From: Leisingera thetidis
GTDB lineage: Bacteria > Pseudomonadota > Alphaproteobacteria > Rhodobacterales > Rhodobacteraceae
Direction of reading: 5' to 3'
Length of the DNA stretch: 64,000 nt
Assembly (NCBI RefSeq): GCF_025857195.1
Contig: NZ_CP109787.1
Coordinates: 623,501-687,500, forward strand
A model generated the notes under the pieces. That model did no database searches and was not told where the DNA came from. It saw only the letters and a list, made by a program, of their open reading frames with translations. The translations under genes and the position numbers were made by a program. Numbering within the stretch: position 1 is the stretch's first letter; each line of letters opens with the position of its first letter. Shown here in pieces: positions 17,025 to 24,272 of the stretch.

Positions 17025-18509
17025 TCACACAATGTCTTCGGTTGCCCCGGGAAGGGGCTGCTGCAGATCTGCCATTCTGTCCGGGTCATGCGGCACCAGC
17101 AGCCCGCGGCGGGTTTCGGGGCGGCGCACCTGATTGCGGCGGATTTCCCGCTGCCACCAGGCTGCAGCACCGGCGGGGTCCAGTGCCTCTGCGGGCAGAT
17201 CCTGCTGCCACCAATGCCGCGCCAGCGCCCGCCACAGTGTTTCGATCCGGTCCCGCCGGGTGATCCGCAAGGCCGCTTCGGTATCCCAGCGCAGCGACCG
17301 CCCGTTCAGGTTGGCGGAGCCAACCATGGCAAAATCCCGGTCGGCAATCAGGGCCTTGCTGTGCAGGTAGACCATCGGCGAACCTGCCAGCACTGAAGGT
17401 GAGACGCGGGCTGCCATGCGGGGCTGGACCGGGCTGGCAATGCAGGCGCGCTGCCCGAAGGCGCCGGTCACCTGCTTCAGCGCCTCAGCCTGCAGCGCCA
17501 TGCCGTAACGCGCATCCAGTTCGCGGCTGCCGTCAAAGGCAACATCCTCGGGCAATGCAGGCAGGATCAGGATCAGGGACAGGTCCGGATTGCGGCGGGC
17601 AGCGGCGGACAGCCCGCGGGCGATGGCGCTGGAGCGCAGGAACTGGGTTTCCAGATAGATCAGATGCCGCGCCTGCCCGAAGGCTGCCAGGTGATCCTCC
17701 TCGATCTCCTTCAGCGTCGTCCGGGGCGACAATGCCCAGAACCCGGCCCGGCGCGGTGCCGACATCGTGCGGCGGATATGCTTGCCCTCGGGCGGCTGTT
17801 TGCGCAGCGCAATTTCATCCTGGAACCGCTCCAGATGGCCTGCGGCTTCCTTCGCTTCGGGGCCGCGCAGAAGCAATTGCACATCGGCCCAGGTCTCATG
17901 CGCGGGCTGGTCATGCGCCGGCGTGTCGTAGCGGCGGCTGTTCTGGTCCAGCCCGCCGATGTACAGAACCTCACGGTCGATCACGGCGATCTTCTGGTGG
18001 TGGGAGACCGGGCAGAGCTGCGGCAGCCCTTTCCGTCTGGCCGCAGCGGGCCGCAGGCGCCTTGGCAGGGCCCGCAGTTTGCGCAGCACGAAGGGAGAGA
18101 ACGCAAGCCTCGGCAAAAACCCGGCCCGTGCCGGATGCAGCGCGGCGGTGACCGACAGGCGGTCAGCCGCGCCGGGGGCAAGCCTTGCCCTGATTTCCTG
18201 CGCCTGGGCGAGCGTCTTTTGCGCAGCAGCATGGAGCGGCGCAGCCATGACAGGATCAAAGTCGCTCACCACCAGCCGGACCCGGACCCCGCGCTGCAGC
18301 GCATCGGCAATCAGATCGGCCCAGGTTGTTCCCGCCTCCTGCGCCTCCGGGCTGAGCAAGGCAGTGGCGAAATCGAACAGGCGGAAACTGGCCGTGATCT
18401 CGTGCTTGGCGGCCAGCACCGCACGCTCGAAGGCAGGCCAGGCCTGTTCGGCGGTGATCAGTACCGAAAAGTCGCTGCAGCTTTGGTCAGGTGGCGGTTT
18501 CTGCGGCAT
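17025..18509 (-). CDS. Phospholipase D/cardiolipin synthase-like protein
   Basis: A 494-residue protein with two HKD motifs of the phospholipase D superfamily: HHQKIAVIDREVLYIGG in the first half and HSKALIADRDFAMVGSANL in the second. The two copies form one active site, with a covalent phosphohistidine. There is no membrane segment, so it looks like a cytoplasmic PLD-type transphosphatidylase or nuclease rather than a classical cardiolipin synthase. ATG 18509 follows AGGAG. It starts inside the end of the upstream histidine kinase gene (23-base overlap), which ties it to the stress-response operon. Confidence 0.85.
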   Translation of the reverse strand: MPQKPPPDQSCSDFSVLITAEQAWPAFERAVLAAKHEITASFRLFDFATALLSPEAQEAGTTWADLIADALQRGVRVRLVVSDFDPVMAAPLHAAAQKTLAQAQEIRARLAPGAADRLSVTAALHPARAGFLPRLAFSPFVLRKLRALPRRLRPAAARRKGLPQLCPVSHHQKIAVIDREVLYIGGLDQNSRRYDTPAHDQPAHETWADVQLLLRGPEAKEAAGHLERFQDEIALRKQPPEGKHIRRTMSAPRRAGFWALSPRTTLKEIEEDHLAAFGQARHLIYLETQFLRSSAIARGLSAAARRNPDLSLILILPALPEDVAFDGSRELDARYGMALQAEALKQVTGAFGQRACIASPVQPRMAARVSPSVLAGSPMVYLHSKALIADRDFAMVGSANLNGRSLRWDTEAALRITRRDRIETLWRALARHWWQQDLPAEALDPAGAAAWWQREIRRNQVRRPETRRGLLVPHDPDRMADLQQPLPGATEDIV

Positions 18510-20259
18510 GGTGCTCCTGACCCTGTGAGGCTGCCGCAGGCGGTTCCGCCCCGGCAACGGCGGGGAAGCTCAGCCGGTAGCAAAAGCTGTCGCTGGTCTC
18601 ATGCGTTTCGGCCTGGCCGTCAAGCTGGGTGGCAAATGCCGTCATCAGCCGGGTGCCAATGCCTGTGCCGGCAAGGACCTCCTCCGGACCCAGCAACGGC
18701 TGGCCCTTGGTATTGGTGATCTCCAGCTCCAGCCAGTTTTCCGCCGTTTCCCGCAGGCAGATCCGGATCTCCGGCCGCCCGCCATCGGGCACGCCGACAT
18801 ATTTGACCGCATTGGTCATCGCCTCCGAGACCAGCATCGAAAGGATCACCCCTTGATCCTGGCTGAGCGGCACCTGCACGAGGTCCGTACCGATCACCAC
18901 GTCCTGGCCGGTGCCGGCACTCATCGTAGCGATCTCGGCGGTCAGCTCCTCCAGGAGCTGCCGGCTGTCCACTGTGGTCACATCGGGGTTGGTGTTCAGG
19001 TTGCGGTGAATGGTGGCCAGGCCGCGCACCCGCCGCTGCAGCTGGGCCAGCATCCGCCGGGCTTCGGGGGTTTGCGCGCCGCGGCCCTGCATGTTCATGA
19101 TGGACGCAATCAGCTGCAGGTTGTTCTTGACCCGGTGATGGACCTCGCGCAGCAGGATGGTCTTTTCCTCGAGGTCCAGCTCGCGCCGCCGCTCCGCTTC
19201 GCTGAGGATCGCCACCATCCGGTTGAAGGACTGCTGTGCCTCCTCGAATTCCCGCGGCGGATTGGTCAGCTCCAGCTTCGGGGCCTCGCGTTCCCCCAGC
19301 GCATAGCGGCGCATGGCCGAGCGCAGCGCGCTGAGGTGGCGGATCACCATCTGCTGCAGGCCGAAAATGGCGACAGAAATCCCCGCGAGCCACATCAGGC
19401 CGGGAAATGCCAGCGTTAGCCAGGAGGTCGGGCTGGCCGTCATTGATATTGCATTTCCCACTGGCCAGCTGCCAACGACTGCAACCTGGCCCGGGAGAAT
19501 TTCACTCACTGCGAAAAAACGCTCGTGGCCCGAGCGCGCGTCTTCGAAGAATGTTTCCCCCATATGGTTCACCAGCTCCCTCCGGGGCACCGATACCGGC
19601 AGCGACAGGGGGGCCTGCTGTTCCGGCACGCTTGCAGAGAGGATTTCCCCCTGCGCGTCCACGGTGACAAACTGAATGCCCTGCTCGGCCCAATTGGTGC
19701 CGGACAGGGTGGTGGTGACCTTGTGCGGGATTGCAAGAGACACGTAGCCCAGCAGAATCCCATCGCGCTGCACCGGGCTGGTGGCCAGCAGAAGCGTGCT
19801 GCCTTCGCCCAGAAGGTCGCGGCCCAGGGCAAAGGACAATTGGGACGCTTGCCGGGCCTTCAGATACATCCATCTGCCGGACACGTCCCGCGGCCGGCCG
19901 TCTGATGCGCAGTCCATTTTGCCAGCCGGTGTTGTGAAGGCCGCAAAGGTAAACGGGTTCTGGCCGTCGGTGAAGGCTTTGAGCAGTTTAAAGCAGCCGC
20001 GCTCGTCATCCAGTACGGGCAGAATGGCCGCGGCCAGGCCTTCGGTGGCACCGCCCGCCCGCTGCAGCAGTTCCCGTTCCCTGGCCGCGGCCCGTTCGGT
20101 GCGGTCCAGCAGGGATGCATGCGACAGCCGGGTGGCTTCCTCCACCACCGCGTTGGTCTGGTACAGCGCGATCAGCCCCAGCGGCAGCAGCGCGATGGTC
20201 ATCAGCGCTGCCAGGCGTATCAGCAGACTGCCGGCCTGCAGCCGCGGAAATGCGATCAT
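18487..20259 (-). CDS. HisKA_2/HWE-type sensor histidine kinase of the general stress response
   Basis: A 590-residue membrane kinase. A first membrane helix lies at about 12-32 and a second at about 280-302, with a 240-residue periplasmic sensor domain between them that has no recognised name. A HAMP-like linker and the HisKA_2 box follow, REVHHRVKNNLQLIASIMNMQ (phosphoacceptor His about 375), then the ATPase domain with SEAMTNAVKY (N-box) and GTGIGTRLM (G-box). Kinases of this subclass phosphorylate PhyR in other alphaproteobacteria. The start overlaps the ecfG stop by four bases (ATGA). Sensory input is unknown. Confidence 0.88.
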   Translation of the reverse strand: MIAFPRLQAGSLLIRLAALMTIALLPLGLIALYQTNAVVEEATRLSHASLLDRTERAAARERELLQRAGGATEGLAAAILPVLDDERGCFKLLKAFTDGQNPFTFAAFTTPAGKMDCASDGRPRDVSGRWMYLKARQASQLSFALGRDLLGEGSTLLLATSPVQRDGILLGYVSLAIPHKVTTTLSGTNWAEQGIQFVTVDAQGEILSASVPEQQAPLSLPVSVPRRELVNHMGETFFEDARSGHERFFAVSEILPGQVAVVGSWPVGNAISMTASPTSWLTLAFPGLMWLAGISVAIFGLQQMVIRHLSALRSAMRRYALGEREAPKLELTNPPREFEEAQQSFNRMVAILSEAERRRELDLEEKTILLREVHHRVKNNLQLIASIMNMQGRGAQTPEARRMLAQLQRRVRGLATIHRNLNTNPDVTTVDSRQLLEELTAEIATMSAGTGQDVVIGTDLVQVPLSQDQGVILSMLVSEAMTNAVKYVGVPDGGRPEIRICLRETAENWLELEITNTKGQPLLGPEEVLAGTGIGTRLMTAFATQLDGQAETHETSDSFCYRLSFPAVAGAEPPAAASQGQEHHAAETAT

Positions 20260-20813
20260 GCGGCGCTTTGCTGGGCGACAATCCCAGCGGTGACGCTGTC
20301 GGTCAGCTCCATCCGGCTGTCGTCGCCCAACTCCATCAGCTCGGCCAGGCGGGCACGGGCCCGGTTCACCCGGCTTTTGATGGTGCCGGTTTTCACGCCG
20401 CACATCTCTGCCGCTTCCTCGTAGGAAAAACCGCTTGCGCCGACCAGGACAAGGGCTTCGCGCTGTTCGTCGTTCAGCTGCGCAAAGGCGGTGTTGAAAT
20501 CGCGCATGTGGAGCCGGCCGTCGTGATCGGGCTTTTGCGCCAAGGCGCCGGACAGCGCCCCATCAGTGTCTTCGACCTCGCGTCTGCGCTTGCGGCGCAG
20601 CGAGTAATAGGTGTTGCGCAGAATGGTGAACAGCCAGGCCCGCATGTTCGAGCCGGGATTGAACTTATCGATATTGGTCCAAGCCTTGACCAGCGTGTCC
20701 TGCACCAGGTCGTCGGCGGTGGCACTGTTGCGGGCGAGGCTGATGGCAAAGGCGCGCAGGGCGCCCAAGTGATTGACCAGCTCGTCTCTCGGATCGGGCA
20801 AGGCATCAGTCAT
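20256..20813 (-). CDS. ecfG: General stress sigma factor EcfG
   Basis: A 185-residue ECF sigma factor. Region 2 spans about 20-85 with LVQDTLVKAWTNIDKFNPGSNMRAWLFTILRNT, and region 4 about 115-170 with LNDEQREALVLVGASGFSYEEAAEMCGVKTGTIKSRVNRAR, as in the ECF15 (EcfG) group. Its sequestration by NepR and release by phosphorylated PhyR is established in related bacteria. ATG 20813 overlaps the nepR stop by eight bases; the C-terminal 20 residues are not conserved. It would recognise GGAAC-N16/17-CGTT promoters, several of which occur nearby. Confidence 0.95.
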   Translation of the reverse strand: MTDALPDPRDELVNHLGALRAFAISLARNSATADDLVQDTLVKAWTNIDKFNPGSNMRAWLFTILRNTYYSLRRKRRREVEDTDGALSGALAQKPDHDGRLHMRDFNTAFAQLNDEQREALVLVGASGFSYEEAAEMCGVKTGTIKSRVNRARARLAELMELGDDSRMELTDSVTAGIVAQQSAA

Positions 20814-21009
20814 CGGAGCGGGCCTCCTCAGCATGTTTGGGAGCGGAGGCGCGATCAGCGGCCTCTTTTTCCTTCAGCTGCTTCAGCAGATCGGTGAACC
20901 GGTCCGGCACCGGCTCGCTCGCGATCTGTTCGAAGGCCCGCTTCAGGTTTTCGTCTATGTGACGGTCGGCCTGTTCATTGCGCGGCCGGGCGCTTTGTGG
21001 CTGTGTCAT
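20806..21009 (-). CDS. nepR: Anti-sigma factor NepR
   Basis: A 67-residue anti-sigma factor. The conserved core is HIDENLKRAFEQIASEPVPDRFTDLLKQL (about 21-49), two helices that grip EcfG, and the C-terminal 18 residues are charged and variable. I take ATG 21009; ATG 21018 would add three residues, and neither has a good ribosome site. The first gene of the nepR-ecfG-kinase-PLD operon, it overlaps ecfG by eight bases, which would keep the anti-sigma and sigma balanced. It is divergent from phyR. Confidence 0.93.
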   Translation of the reverse strand: MTQPQSARPRNEQADRHIDENLKRAFEQIASEPVPDRFTDLLKQLKEKEAADRASAPKHAEEARSDD

Positions 21010-21038
21010 GCAATCCATCAGTTTTTTGCGCGATTTCT

Positions 21039-21063
21039 GGAACCAAACGCACGGCAGCGCGTA
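21039..21063 (+). promoter_or_regulatory. EcfG-type promoter of phyR
   Basis: GGAAC (21039-21043), 16 bases, then CGTA (21060-21063), one mismatch from CGTT. Transcription would start near 21070, which supports ATG 21101 as the phyR start rather than ATG 21071. Confidence 0.65.
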
Positions 21064-21070
21064 TAGTTCC
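21046..21070 (-). promoter_or_regulatory. EcfG promoter of the nepR-ecfG operon (exact consensus)
   Basis: On the minus strand GGAAC (21070-21066), 16 bases, then CGTT (21049-21046). It implies positive autoregulation of ecfG. It overlaps the divergent phyR promoter almost completely. Confidence 0.85.
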
Positions 21071-21100
21071 ATGTATATTGCAAAAAAGGGACGTCGCAAA

Positions 21101-21916
21101 ATGACCGCTCAATCGGGAGAACTGATCGCCAGCCAGATTGGTGCAAACCTGCCCCATCTGCGCCGCTACGCACGGGCGCTGACCGGCAGCCAGAGCAGCG
21201 GCGATAAATATGCGCTGGCCTCGCTGGAGGCTATTCTGGCGGGGGAGGCCGACTATGACAGCGGGTTGCCGGCCAAAGTGGCATTGTTCCGCGTCTTTCA
21301 TGCGATCTGGTCCTCTTCCGGCGCTCCCTCGGGGGAGACGGAAGAGGATACAGGCCTGGCTGCCAAGGCGCAGGAGCACTTGCGCCGCCTCACGCCGAAC
21401 ACCCGCGAGGCACTGCTGCTGCACACCATCGAAGAATTCAGCGCGGCCGACACCGGCACCATCATGGGGGTGAGCGCAAGCGAAGCCTCCGAGCTGATTT
21501 CGATCGCTTACGAGGAGATGTCGCGCGCCACGTCCGGCAGGGTCATGATCATCGAAGACGAGGCGGTCATTGCCTTGGATCTCGAGGCTATCGTGACCGG
21601 GATGGGCCACAGTGTGACCGGCATCGCCCGCACCGAAGCCGGCGCGATGGATCTGGCCGCCAAGGCGCCTGCGGATCTGATCCTGTCGGACATCCAGCTG
21701 GCGGATAATTCCAGCGGCATCGATGCGGTGAACGGCATTCTGGCCAAGCACGGAGAGCGCCCGGTGATCTTCATCACCGCTTTCCCCGAACGCCTGCTGA
21801 CCGGCGAAGGGCCGGAGCCGGCATTCCTGATCTCGAAACCCTACACCGAAGAGCAAGTGCGCTCAGCCGTCAGCCAGGCGATGTTCTTCTCCTCGACGGA
21901 AACGCTGAAAGCCTGA
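21101..21916 (+). CDS. phyR: PhyR, anti-anti-sigma response regulator
   Basis: A 271-residue PhyR. Residues 1-135 mimic an ECF sigma factor (LPHLRRYARALTGSQSSGD, then LTPNTREALLLHTIEEFS), the part that captures NepR. Residues 145-265 form a receiver domain with the acidic pair IEDEAV, phosphoacceptor Asp197 in ILSDIQLAD, a conserved Thr in FITAFP, and Lys in ISKPY. Phosphorylation lets the sigma-like domain bind NepR and free EcfG, as established for Methylobacterium and Caulobacter. ATG 21101 is chosen from promoter position. Confidence 0.96.
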   Translation: MTAQSGELIASQIGANLPHLRRYARALTGSQSSGDKYALASLEAILAGEADYDSGLPAKVALFRVFHAIWSSSGAPSGETEEDTGLAAKAQEHLRRLTPNTREALLLHTIEEFSAADTGTIMGVSASEASELISIAYEEMSRATSGRVMIIEDEAVIALDLEAIVTGMGHSVTGIARTEAGAMDLAAKAPADLILSDIQLADNSSGIDAVNGILAKHGERPVIFITAFPERLLTGEGPEPAFLISKPYTEEQVRSAVSQAMFFSSTETLKA

Positions 21917-21945
21917 CAGCCGGCCTGGCCGGCATGAATGGCAGA

Positions 21946-21976
21946 ACCCGGGCCGCAGCTGCGGTCCGGGTCTTTT
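21946..21976 (+). terminator. Terminator of phyR
   Basis: A long stem ACCCGG-G-CCGC/GCGG-T-CCGGGT with a four-base AGCT loop, followed by CTTTT, 30 bases after the stop. Confidence 0.85.
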
Positions 21977-22068
21977 CGGGCGGTATCAACCGGCAGCAGC
22001 CGGATGGGGCTTGGTGCTTTCCTGCAGGCGGAGGGGACGGGATCCGGAAGGCACCAAGCCGGGCGGCC

Positions 22069-22566
22069 TCAGGACTTGGCCAAGGCGCGCAGCATCCAGG
22101 CGGCCTGCTCATGGAAGGCCGAGCGTGCCGTTGCCATATCCTCGGTCACGATATCGCGGCGCGCGCCGGCCAGTTCCGCAAGGGCGTGCAGGCGGAGAGC
22201 GATCCGCTCGTGGCTGCCGGCAAGATCCTGAGCCATGCCGCCCGCGGTCAGCTCGCCGCTGGCATCCTGGATCTTCGAACGGTTCAGAATTTCGTCCATC
22301 CGCGACGGCGCCAGATGCCCCAGCGCCCGGATGCGTTCGGCCAGCGTGTCGGCGGCGGTGAACATGTTTTCGTACTGCTCTTCTGTCAGCTTGTGCATCG
22401 AGTAGAAGGCCGGACCTTCCACATTCCAGTGGTAAGCGTGTGTCTTGAAAACCAGACGGTAAGTGTCCGCCAGCACATCCGCCAAGCCTCCGGCGATTGC
22501 GCTGGTGTCACGGACTCCGGTTTTCACATTGTCAGGGCTGGGAACGGCGGTAAGCGGTCCAGTCAT
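22069..22566 (-). CDS. dps: Dps-family DNA-binding/ferritin-like protein
   Basis: A 165-residue Dps. The ferroxidase signature is THAYHWNVEGPAFYSMHKLTEEQYENMF followed by AADTLAERIRALG, in which the His, Asp and Glu ligands sit at the inter-subunit site. Dps dodecamers store iron and shield DNA during oxidative stress and starvation. The N-terminus (residues 1-25) lacks the lysine-rich DNA-binding tail of the E. coli protein. ATG 22566 follows AAGGAG. It lies 125 bases downstream of the DUF1328 gene in the same direction and may share its stress promoter. Confidence 0.93.
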   Translation of the reverse strand: MTGPLTAVPSPDNVKTGVRDTSAIAGGLADVLADTYRLVFKTHAYHWNVEGPAFYSMHKLTEEQYENMFTAADTLAERIRALGHLAPSRMDEILNRSKIQDASGELTAGGMAQDLAGSHERIALRLHALAELAGARRDIVTEDMATARSAFHEQAAWMLRALAKS

Positions 22567-22691
22567 GGGAAACTCCTTGGCTTTTCTGCGGTTGAAGATT
22601 GGGGGAAACGCCGGACCGGCAGGGAAGTGCAATCCGGCTATCAGGCTTGTTTGCTGGCGGCGGCCGGAAGCGCCGCCGCCAGCCCCGGCCG

Positions 22692-22862
22692 TCAGCGCGA
22701 GGCGCCGCGCACTGCGCGCAGGATGAGCGCTACGGCGAACAGCACCAGGAAAATAACAAACAGGATCTGTGCGATCCCGGCGGAGGCCGAAGCGATGCCG
22801 CCGAATCCGAAGATGCCGGCAACGATGGCAACGACCAGGAAGGTGAGGGCCCAATAGAGCAT
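22692..22862 (-). CDS. DUF1328 (YtjA) small membrane protein
   Basis: A 56-residue protein with two hydrophobic helices, [20 protein letters not shown] and [16 protein letters not shown], matching the DUF1328 (YtjA) family. The role is unknown; such genes are often general-stress induced. ATG 22862 follows AAAGGA. A GGAAC-N16-GGTT site lies 35 bases upstream. Confidence 0.9.
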   Translation of the reverse strand: MLYWALTFLVVAIVAGIFGFGGIASASAGIAQILFVIFLVLFAVALILRAVRGASR

Positions 22863-22896
22863 GCCATGTCCTTTCGGTTGCGAGTTGTACAGATCC

Positions 22897-22921
22897 AACC
22901 CTCAAGCCCGGAAAAAGTTCC
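22897..22921 (-). promoter_or_regulatory. EcfG-like promoter of the DUF1328 gene
   Basis: GGAAC (22921-22917), 16 bases, then GGTT (22900-22897); one mismatch in the -10 element. Well placed for the start at 22862. Confidence 0.6.
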
Positions 22922-22984
22922 GGAGCAGTTGTCCGGAATGCCGGACGGGTCTTTTCCGTGCCCTCGCCTGAAAGACCGTGGCGT

Positions 22985-23010
22985 GGAACCTTTGGCGGCG
23001 CCGGGTTGTT
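22985..23010 (+). promoter_or_regulatory. EcfG-like promoter of the DUF883 gene
   Basis: GGAAC (22985-22989), 17 bases, then TGTT (23007-23010); one mismatch in the -10 element. It lies 24 bases before the ATG and is divergent from the DUF1328 promoter. Confidence 0.5.
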
Positions 23011-23033
23011 GAGCCGTGGAAAGGAGAAATCAA

Positions 23034-23330
23034 ATGGCAGAGACCCAGACAAAGAAAAACGTCCAGGAAAATGCAGCCAAAGCGGGTGATCGGGCGGAAG
23101 GCGCCGCCGCAGCGCTGAACGATGCGGCCCAGATGACCGCGGAAAAAATTGCAGAAGCGGGCACACAGGTCCGCGTTGCCGCGGCAGCCCGCGCACAGGA
23201 CGCGGTTCAGTCGTTGGATGGCCTCGCAACTGACAGCCGCCGCTTTGTGCAGAAGAACCCGGGGCTGTCTTTGGCCGCCGCACTGGGGGTGGGCATGCTG
23301 ATCGGATTGGCGGTCAGGCATCGCAGCTAG
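23034..23330 (+). CDS. DUF883 (ElaB/YqjD-like) membrane-anchored protein
   Basis: A 98-residue protein: an N-terminal amphipathic helical region (residues 1-70) rich in A, E, K and Q, then RRFVQKNPGLSLAAALGVGMLIGLAVR, the C-terminal glycine-zipper-like membrane anchor of the DUF883/YqjD group. E. coli relatives bind ribosomes at the membrane in stationary phase; that role is not shown here. ATG 23034 follows AAAGGAG. Confidence 0.8.
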   Translation: MAETQTKKNVQENAAKAGDRAEGAAAALNDAAQMTAEKIAEAGTQVRVAAAARAQDAVQSLDGLATDSRRFVQKNPGLSLAAALGVGMLIGLAVRHRS

Positions 23331-23452
23331 CGGCAGCGCCCATCTTGTGATCCGCTAGCCGGCGCAAGCTGCCCGGAACAACCGGTTGGGCGCCAGGCAG
23401 CTTTGGCTGCAGCAGAGGCGCAGTGGCTGGTGTTTGGTCAGCCTCATGCCGT

Positions 23453-23477
23453 GCGGCAGGCCTTTGCGGCCTGCCGC
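23453..23477 (-). terminator. Terminator of the ddaH operon
   Basis: A perfect 10-bp stem GCGGCAGGCC/GGCCTGCCGC around TTTGC, nine bases past the ddaH stop on the minus strand. Confidence 0.75.
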
Positions 23478-23485
23478 TGCCGGTG

Positions 23486-24268
23486 TCAGAACCTCAGGGA
23501 CAGGCAGGACATGCCGCCGTCCAGCTTGGCGCAATCGGTGTTGTCGATCTCGACGATCTCGTAGCCTGCCTTGTCCAGCATCTCCGCCGTGCGCGGGAAG
23601 CCTGCGGCCATCAGCACCAGATTGTTGAAGCGGATGGCATTGGCGGCGGCTTCCTCGCCCTCGGCCACATGCAGCACCCGGTAGCCTGTGAAGCAGCCGG
23701 AGGCGTCCAGCCGCTTGGTGGAGAGGATCGTCTCGGCGTCCATCAGCGAGCAGTCGGTCTTGAAGTGCAGCACACCCTCGGGGGTGAAGACCTCGCGCAG
23801 GGCGTGGCCCCACTCCGCCGCGATCTCTGCCAGTTCGGCAACGCCGGCAGCATCGGTGCGGTCGGAGCGGCCGACCAGGATTTCCTTGCCGGTCACCAGG
23901 ATGTCGCCGCCCTCGATGTGGCCGGGACCGGTGATTTCCCGGACATCATCGCAGCAGGCCCGCAGGGCGGGGGCCATTTCCGCCACCTCGCCCAGACGCG
24001 AGGGTGCGCCGGGGCGCATCAGGATCGCGCCCTGGGGCAGGCACAGGGCGGTGTCCTCGACGAACTGGGCGTCGGGGTAGGCTTCCAGCGGGTCCAGTTC
24101 GATCACCTCGGCGCCGGTGCTGCGCAGGGCAGTGACATAGGCCGCATGGGCGGCGAGCATGCCGTCAAGATCCGGGTTGCCGATGTCCTCGGCCCGCAGT
24201 CCTTGCGCGATGGAGGAGGCCGGGCGGCGGGTGATGGCGCGGGTGAATTCGAATGTGGGGTTTCGCAT
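23486..24268 (-). CDS. ddaH: Dimethylarginine dimethylaminohydrolase
   Basis: A 260-residue guanidine-modifying enzyme of the DDAH type, which hydrolyses N-omega-methylated arginines to citrulline and (di)methylamine. The pentein fold shows FVEDTALCLP (catalytic acidic pair region), GHIEGGDILVTGKEILVGRSDRTD (about 113-136) with the catalytic histidine in VLHFKTDCS, and a final DGGMSCLSL with the nucleophilic cysteine. ATG 24268 follows AGGAG. It is four bases after the upstream decarboxylase stop, so it is tightly coupled to arginine-catabolic genes. Confidence 0.9.
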   Translation of the reverse strand: MRNPTFEFTRAITRRPASSIAQGLRAEDIGNPDLDGMLAAHAAYVTALRSTGAEVIELDPLEAYPDAQFVEDTALCLPQGAILMRPGAPSRLGEVAEMAPALRACCDDVREITGPGHIEGGDILVTGKEILVGRSDRTDAAGVAELAEIAAEWGHALREVFTPEGVLHFKTDCSLMDAETILSTKRLDASGCFTGYRVLHVAEGEEAAANAIRFNNLVLMAAGFPRTAEMLDKAGYEIVEIDNTDCAKLDGGMSCLSLRF

Positions 24269-24272
24269 GGGG

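Noticed and set aside
22567..22691. EcfG promoter directly before dps
   Set aside because: No GGAAC element on the correct strand; dps may be read from the DUF1328 promoter.
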